This document shows, one piece after another, positions 60,166 to 64,000 of a stretch of DNA of 64,000 bases. The stretch comes from Saccharibacillus kuerlensis DSM 22868. Its GTDB lineage: Bacteria > Bacillota > Bacilli > Paenibacillales > Paenibacillaceae. Under the pieces are notes generated by a model. That model was given only the letters and a program-made list of their open reading frames with translations, was not told the origin of the DNA and did not search any database. Where the stretch lies: positions 1 to 64,000 of the forward strand of contig NZ_KB899289.1 of assembly GCF_000378145.1 (NCBI RefSeq). The letters run 5' to 3'. The position numbers were made by a program, and so were the translations under genes. Every line of letters starts with the position of its first letter. Within the stretch, counting starts at the first letter, position 1.

Positions 60166-62061
60166 ATGGACTGGATCAATCTGCTGCTAATCATCGCTAT
60201 TTTAGCCGGCATCTTGCTGTGGCTCCTTCTTATGCTTCGCAAAAATCCATCCGTTCGGGATATCCGCGAAATGGAATCGGAGCTGCTTACGATCGAGGCT
60301 CTGCAATCTTATACAACATCGGCAATCAATGAATTTACCAACGCAAACCTGCTGGATCTCGGTCTTTCGGCCGAAGAGTTCGAGCGTAGAAGAAACGTGG
60401 TTGCCGAGTTGAAAAGTTCGCTCAAGATGTGCAGCTCCGGAAGTTTGGCGGATAAAACTTACGTGAAGTCATTTATCACCGATCTGCTGCTGCGTGGAAA
60501 CGTGATAACGGAAACGACGATTGACCGAGTACTGCCTTTCGGAGACGAACGTCGGCTAAGCGATCAAGACAAATTCGAAATTTTGCTGCACATTTACAAA
60601 ATAGAGCATGGTGCGCAGGCTTTGAGTGTTTTGATCGAAAAATATCAATTGGCGGAATTAAAGTCGATTATCGAAAACGGCGAAACCGAGTCGTATATTA
60701 TTACATCTGAAGAAATCTGCGAAATTTACAGCCGAGAAGCGCCCAGATTGTCGTTTGAGGATAAATTGCAAATTGTTGTCCAGCGTCTCTACCAGCAGTA
60801 CAAAGGCTTTGGTCCAATTGATGAGGTGCGGGACCAGACGATCGACGGAGTGTCGGGTGGTGTATCGGGACTGCCGAGTGACATGCAGGAGACTGAACAT
60901 GAGATCGAACTGATGCGTTCTATGCGGGAAAAGCGACCAAGAGGATGTGACAGCATCTGGATTTTTTATCGAGGCAAATCGATTAGGCTGGCTTTTCTTG
61001 GCTTTGGCAGCGACTTGGAACTTAAGCGGGTCTGCCAGAATATTTATAAATTTGGCAGCCCAGGGCAGTTATCCGAAGCGAAAGCTTATATGGTCAATGA
61101 AATGCAGGACGGATCGCGTGTCGTCGTTGTACGCCCCCCTTTTTCCGAAAGCTGGGCTTTCTTCGTTCGCAAGTTTGATCTGCCCAATCTCAGCTTGGAG
61201 CGTCTGTTGGCTTCCGATCGGGTTAGCGGCGCCGAGCTTCCGATGAAGATGCTGGATTATTTGATGAAGGGTGCTCAGGTCACGGCAGTAACGGGCGAGC
61301 AGGGTTCCGGTAAAACGACACTGCTGATGGCAATGGTCAAGTCGATTTACGGTACGTTCAATCTTCGGATTCAGGAACTGGCGTTTGAGCTGCATCTGCG
61401 CAGGTTGTATCCGGAACGCAATACTCTTGCTTTTCGCGAAACGGATAAGATCAGCGGCCAAGAAGGGTTGGATTTGCAGAAAAAGACGGATGGTACAGTC
61501 AATATTCTTGGCGAAGTGGCGACCGATCCGGTAGCAGCCTGGGCGGTACAAATGTCCCAAGTAGCAAGCAAATTCACCGTTTTCAGTCATCATGCCAAAA
61601 CGATGAAGGATTTGATCTGGTCGCTGCGCAACTCGCTGCTCAAGACAGGAACGTTCCAGAACGAGAGAATTGCGGAGGAGCAGGTGGCGAGTGTGATCGC
61701 ATTTGATGTCCACTTGGAAAAGGAGAGAGACGGAACCCGTTATATTGAGCGTTTGACCGAGTGTGTAGTGCTCGATCCGGACGAAGAATCTTTTGCTGAA
61801 CTTGGACGCCGCCTGGAAGGGGATCTGGACGAAGCTTCCGCGCTAAACATTTTGGCACAGGCAAATTTGAACTACTATCGCCGGCTGACCGGACGAACAT
61901 TCGAAGCGCGTAATATTATCGAATTCCGTGACGGTGTTTATGTTCCTGTTCACCGTCCTACTCCAAGGAAGGTAGAATTGATGGCCGGTAATATGTCGAG
62001 AGAAGACGCAGCGGATTTTCGGGCTTTTCTGGACCGGTACTGGGGGAGTGAAGCGACATGA
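60166..62061 (+). CDS. CpaF/TadA-type secretion ATPase with N-terminal membrane segment
   Basis: 631 residues. A hydrophobic N-terminal segment (LLLIIAILAGILLWLLLML, about 5-23) is followed by a helical region, then the CpaF domain: VRPPFSESWAFFVRKF, Walker A TGEQGSGKTTLL (about 376), Walker B NILGEVATDP and a His box FTVFSHHAKT. It powers pilin or substrate assembly. A membrane anchor is unusual, since CpaF proteins are normally soluble. The ATG at 60166 follows the upstream stop by three bases and its own stop overlaps the next gene as ATGA. Confidence 0.88.
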   Translation: MDWINLLLIIAILAGILLWLLLMLRKNPSVRDIREMESELLTIEALQSYTTSAINEFTNANLLDLGLSAEEFERRRNVVAELKSSLKMCSSGSLADKTYVKSFITDLLLRGNVITETTIDRVLPFGDERRLSDQDKFEILLHIYKIEHGAQALSVLIEKYQLAELKSIIENGETESYIITSEEICEIYSREAPRLSFEDKLQIVVQRLYQQYKGFGPIDEVRDQTIDGVSGGVSGLPSDMQETEHEIELMRSMREKRPRGCDSIWIFYRGKSIRLAFLGFGSDLELKRVCQNIYKFGSPGQLSEAKAYMVNEMQDGSRVVVVRPPFSESWAFFVRKFDLPNLSLERLLASDRVSGAELPMKMLDYLMKGAQVTAVTGEQGSGKTTLLMAMVKSIYGTFNLRIQELAFELHLRRLYPERNTLAFRETDKISGQEGLDLQKKTDGTVNILGEVATDPVAAWAVQMSQVASKFTVFSHHAKTMKDLIWSLRNSLLKTGTFQNERIAEEQVASVIAFDVHLEKERDGTRYIERLTECVVLDPDEESFAELGRRLEGDLDEASALNILAQANLNYYRRLTGRTFEARNIIEFRDGVYVPVHRPTPRKVELMAGNMSREDAADFRAFLDRYWGSEAT

Positions 62062-64000
62062 ACTTACAGCTGCTTATTGTCTTGGCGCTCATTTTGTACA
62101 TTGTGCCCTTGGTGCTGTGGGTCATTTTAAAGCGGCGAAGAAATCACAGCGCAGTCGAAGAAGAGTCGATGATGAACTGGATGAGTCGTCAGCCGGGTAT
62201 GAAAAAGGAAAATCCGGCTCTCAGCCGCTTCTATCAGCGTTCTTATGTCCGTTCCGCACAAATTCCGGTTTTTCGCAGCCAGGTACACCGGATCCGTCAG
62301 CGCTTGGCAGTTGTCAGTCCGTATGATGAGCTGACACTGCGCAAGGAAACGATGAAAATTACGTATGCGGTATTGTTGATCGTCATTGGGCTGATTTTAG
62401 CGCTTGCTCTGCTTGGGCGCAGCATACCGGTAGTACTGCTGGGGATGATCGGCTGTCTTGTACTCAATGGCATGCTGATCGATCTGTTCGTTCACCGTGT
62501 AGAAAACCGGCTGCTTAAGGACTTTCGGGATTTTCTTGAGGACAATCGGCACCAATTTCAGTCGGCAAGAATGGCGGATGAAGCCATTTACGAAGCTTCG
62601 CAGCTTGCCGGCCACGATATGAGGCTGCACGGAGAACGGATGCATGAGGTGCTAACTTCAAAAGATCCAGATCGCAGTCTTTCAGCCTACTATGAAGTAG
62701 CGCCGAACCGTTATCTCAAAGTATTTACCGGAATCGCACGGATGATTATGGAATACGGAGACAAGACGACGGCCAAAGGTTCCTTGTATCTGAATGCGAT
62801 CGGCAAATTTGTACAGGACATCAACTTCGATCTGCTGCGGAGAAATCGTTTAAGTTATCAGCTCAACAGTCTTACGATTATTGCATTGATGCCGATCCTG
62901 CTGTCATTTCCGCTGCAGCGTTGGGCGGAGAAGTACTTTCCCATTATGGGAGAGTTCTATGAAGGACGGATTGGTATGGCTTCCAAGCTGATGCTGTATG
63001 CAGTAGCCGTTGCAGCCTATGTGCTGATTCGCAAACTTGCGGAGACGGAAGAGTCGCGATACATGCCAAAGTCCGGCGGAATTCGCTGGGAAAAGAAAAT
63101 GTATGAATATCGTGCCGTACAATTCGTAGTCGACCGTTTTGTGCCCCGCAAAAATACCAAGGCCCATTACAGTCTGTCCAAGTTGATCAAGGAATCGAAT
63201 TCACCGCTTATGATCGAATGGTTGACTTTGAGGCGGCTGCTGCTGGGGCTGATAGCGGCGCTGTTCGTCACAGGTATGTTTGTCTCTGCTCATGTCAATC
63301 AAGTACACCGGATTTGGAATGCACCGACTTACGTCAAAGGCGGGCTGATGATTGGGCGGATCGATGGAATTGAGAGACAGGAAGCCGAATGCAGAAGCGA
63401 GTTTGACCGACGGATCATGAACGAGATTCATGCGGGGAGAATGGGCTGGGAGGATACAGTGAGAAGTCTGGTTCGGGAGTCAGGCGGAACGACATTAAAC
63501 GAAATTCAGCAAAACGAAGCCGCGATGCGTATCATCGAAAAGCTCGTTAAGGTGAACAGCGAATATTTGAGATGGTGGGAACTGCTGATTGCTGCCGCCG
63601 CCGGCACGGCCGCCTATTTTATTCCACTGGGCATCATGCGGTTCCAACGCCGGATTCGCGGTATGGAAATGCAAAACGAGGTCGATCAATTTAGGATGCT
63701 GATTTCAATTCTAAGCCAGTTCGATCGGATGAGCGTTCAAGTGATTTTGGAATGGATGGAACGGTTCGCAATTATTTTCAAACCGGCCCTTCAGCGCTGC
63801 CTGCTTGATTACGATGGAGGACCGGCCCGCGCTTTGGCTGCTCTTAAGAATGAAGCTCCGTTTCCTCCGTTTGTCAGACTGGTGGAACGACTAGAAAATG
63901 CGCTGGAACGCATCACGATCCTGGAAGCGTTCGACGATCTGGAAATGGAGCAGGAATATTACCGTGAACAAAAAAAGGAAACCATGGACCGGCTGATCGA
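62058..64000 (+). CDS. TadB-like integral membrane protein, runs off the window
   Basis: An open frame without stop from the ATG at 62058 to the window end, about 647 residues. Membrane segments include LLIVLALILYIVPLVLWVIL, ITYAVLLIVIGLILALALL, a second cluster near 275-310 and another around 395-415 and 515-535. Soluble helical parts lie between (FRDFLEDNRHQFQSARMADEA; LISILSQFDRMSVQVILEWM), the type II secretion F-domain style of TadB/TadC. At over 640 residues it could fuse TadB- and TadC-like halves. Coupled to cpaF by ATGA overlap. Confidence 0.78.
   Translation, partial: MNLQLLIVLALILYIVPLVLWVILKRRRNHSAVEEESMMNWMSRQPGMKKENPALSRFYQRSYVRSAQIPVFRSQVHRIRQRLAVVSPYDELTLRKETMKITYAVLLIVIGLILALALLGRSIPVVLLGMIGCLVLNGMLIDLFVHRVENRLLKDFRDFLEDNRHQFQSARMADEAIYEASQLAGHDMRLHGERMHEVLTSKDPDRSLSAYYEVAPNRYLKVFTGIARMIMEYGDKTTAKGSLYLNAIGKFVQDINFDLLRRNRLSYQLNSLTIIALMPILLSFPLQRWAEKYFPIMGEFYEGRIGMASKLMLYAVAVAAYVLIRKLAETEESRYMPKSGGIRWEKKMYEYRAVQFVVDRFVPRKNTKAHYSLSKLIKESNSPLMIEWLTLRRLLLGLIAALFVTGMFVSAHVNQVHRIWNAPTYVKGGLMIGRIDGIERQEAECRSEFDRRIMNEIHAGRMGWEDTVRSLVRESGGTTLNEIQQNEAAMRIIEKLVKVNSEYLRWWELLIAAAAGTAAYFIPLGIMRFQRRIRGMEMQNEVDQFRMLISILSQFDRMSVQVILEWMERFAIIFKPALQRCLLDYDGGPARALAALKNEAPFPPFVRLVERLENALERITILEAFDDLEMEQEYYREQKKETMDRLI

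Overview
The window reads as chromosomal DNA of a Gram-positive, low-to-mid G+C Bacillota, most likely Paenibacillaceae (Paenibacillus or Saccharibacillus type). The grounds are Bacillus-like gene order (mutS-mutL-miaA-hfq; hflX-ynbB-glnR-glnA; lexA/yneA-ynzC), strong GGAGG ribosome-binding sites, frequent TTG/GTG starts and Bacillus-type operator sequences. No rRNA, tRNA or CRISPR array was found. The family assignment is inference; the gene order and sites are read from the sequence.

Region 1 (1-21.7 kb) is accessory and centred on plant cell-wall carbohydrate use. After an IS3-type transposase fragment cut by the window edge come, on the minus strand, a LacI regulator and uxaB-uxaA-uxaC, which turn galacturonate into 2-keto-3-deoxygluconate. 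Next are a second LacI regulator and a GH38 alpha-mannosidase, both preceded by the same CACGTG-centred palindrome; an AraC regulator; a rhamnogalacturonan acetylesterase; and a decayed GH115-type glycosidase. A secreted PL1 pectate lyase, a PadR regulator and small exported or unknown proteins follow. The end of this region (18.8-21.7 kb) is scarred. It holds an IS1182-like relic, a frameshifted small protein, a flavin monooxygenase next to an internally deleted luciferase-like pseudogene, and a MarR regulator with three matching operator palindromes.

Region 2 (21.9-55.9 kb) is mostly conserved housekeeping: beta-carbonic anhydrase, an Fe-S (HesB-like) protein, M32 carboxypeptidase, an aromatic-acid-exporter-like protein, mutS and mutL (both with expanded linkers), a SAM methyltransferase, miaA, hfq, a class A penicillin-binding protein behind an ECF-type promoter, hflX, ynbB, glnR-glnA with a GlnR box, coaA, a DD-carboxypeptidase, divergent lexA/yneA under several LexA boxes, ynzC, HAD phosphatases, rnz, an unusual MutM-like protein and an FtsJ-like methyltransferase. 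Between mutL and the methyltransferase lies a 0.7-kb non-coding stretch. It carries about four tandem 114-bp units with conserved internal motifs and exchangeable hairpin arms, the most unusual non-coding feature here.

Region 3 (56.1 kb to the end) is the start of a Tad/Flp-type pilus or secretion locus. It encodes a Ser/Thr kinase fused to a MinD/CpaE-like domain, a CpaB-like SAF protein, two CpaE-like proteins without a recognisable Walker A lysine, a membrane-anchored CpaF ATPase and a TadB-like membrane protein that runs off the window. The genes overlap or nearly touch and look like one operon. No pilin gene is visible inside the window.
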